A stretch of 5,023 nt of DNA from an uncultured Eubacteriales bacterium. GTDB lineage: Bacteria; Bacillota; Clostridia; Oscillospirales; Acutalibacteraceae. A program made the translations under genes and the position numbers. The notes beneath the pieces are model-generated. The model saw nothing but the letters and a program-made list of their open reading frames with translations, was not told the DNA's origin and made no database searches. The stretch is from positions 1 to 5,023 of the forward strand of contig CAKTXU010000174.1 in NCBI GenBank assembly GCA_934630995.1, written 5' to 3'. This document shows positions 4,900-5,023 of the stretch, one piece after another; position 1 is the stretch's first letter, and each line of letters opens with the position of its first letter.

Positions 4900-5023
4900 A
4901 TGGATGTTGACGGCATCATCAACGATATTGGAGATTTTATTTTTATTGAGGATACGCCGGAACTTGCAGATGCAATTATGGTAGTTGGCGGATCCTATCC
5001 AGAGCTTGCAGACATAGCCGCTG
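4900..5023 (+). CDS. YdcF/DUF218-family protein (3' end outside window)
   Basis: An open frame starts at ATG 4900 with a GGGGGGAG ribosome-binding site (4887-4894), 5 nt upstream, and runs off the window after 41 complete codons. The visible segment shows DFIFIEDTPELADAIMVVGG followed by SYPEL. The acidic-rich lead-in, the ADAIMVVGG strand-turn and the following SYPELADIAA helix are the opening of the DUF218/YdcF (ElyC/SanA-like) domain, in which the glycine after the first strand sits near the putative active site. There is no signal peptide or membrane helix in the visible part, suggesting a cytoplasmic YdcF-type member rather than an ElyC/SanA-type membrane one. The biochemical role of the family is poorly defined. 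It lies about 110 bp after the tRNA terminator, so it has its own promoter. Confidence 0.75.
   Translation, partial: MDVDGIINDIGDFIFIEDTPELADAIMVVGGSYPELADIAA

Noticed and set aside
1..5023. Search for CRISPR arrays, insertion sequences, integrase or attachment sites next to the tRNA
   Set aside because: No regularly spaced repeats, transposase or integrase frames, or duplicated tRNA 3' end were seen in the window.

Overview
The window looks like chromosomal DNA of a moderately GC-rich (mid-50s % by eye) Firmicute, probably a clostridial or Oscillospiraceae-type gut anaerobe. The basis is a zinc-type (C+) ribosomal protein S18, strong AGGAGG-type Shine-Dalgarno sequences, a clostridial-style cytidylate-kinase-like protein, a short lipoprotein signal with a Ser/Gly/Ala linker, and a YdcF-family start. 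The taxonomic placement is inference, not a database result.

Layout. Positions 1-236 hold the 3' end of rpsR (S18), followed by a strong hairpin (245-283), a weaker hairpin (292-316) and a second strong hairpin (363-402). The last sits just behind a minus-strand gene for a cytidylate-kinase-like P-loop protein (420-1046). A divergent intergenic region (1047-1262) carries back-to-back promoters, a perfect 16-bp palindrome over the predicted transcription start of the rightward operon, and an inverted repeat over its -35 element. The rightward operon (1263-4413) encodes a Crp/Fnr-type regulator, a lipoprotein solute-binding protein, an inner-membrane permease and an ATPase. Together the last three form a complete ABC importer of the nitrate/sulfonate/taurine/thiamine-precursor superfamily. 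Its substrate cannot be read from the sequence.

After the operon come about 175 bp without a convincing gene or terminator. Next is an autonomous tRNA-Ala(CGC) unit with a near-consensus promoter (4589-4617), the tRNA with encoded CCA (4677-4752) and an intrinsic terminator (4754-4788). At the right edge a YdcF/DUF218-family gene begins (4900, truncated).

How the parts work together. The regulator is the first gene of the transporter operon, and the palindrome between its -10 element and its start codon is a natural operator. The simplest model is an autoregulated uptake module in which a Crp/Fnr-fold sensor controls an importer of unknown substrate. The regulator lacks the cAMP phosphate-binding arginine and the FNR iron-sulfur cysteine cluster, so its effector is also unknown. 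This regulator-transporter module is the most interesting part of the window. The remainder is ordinary housekeeping sequence.
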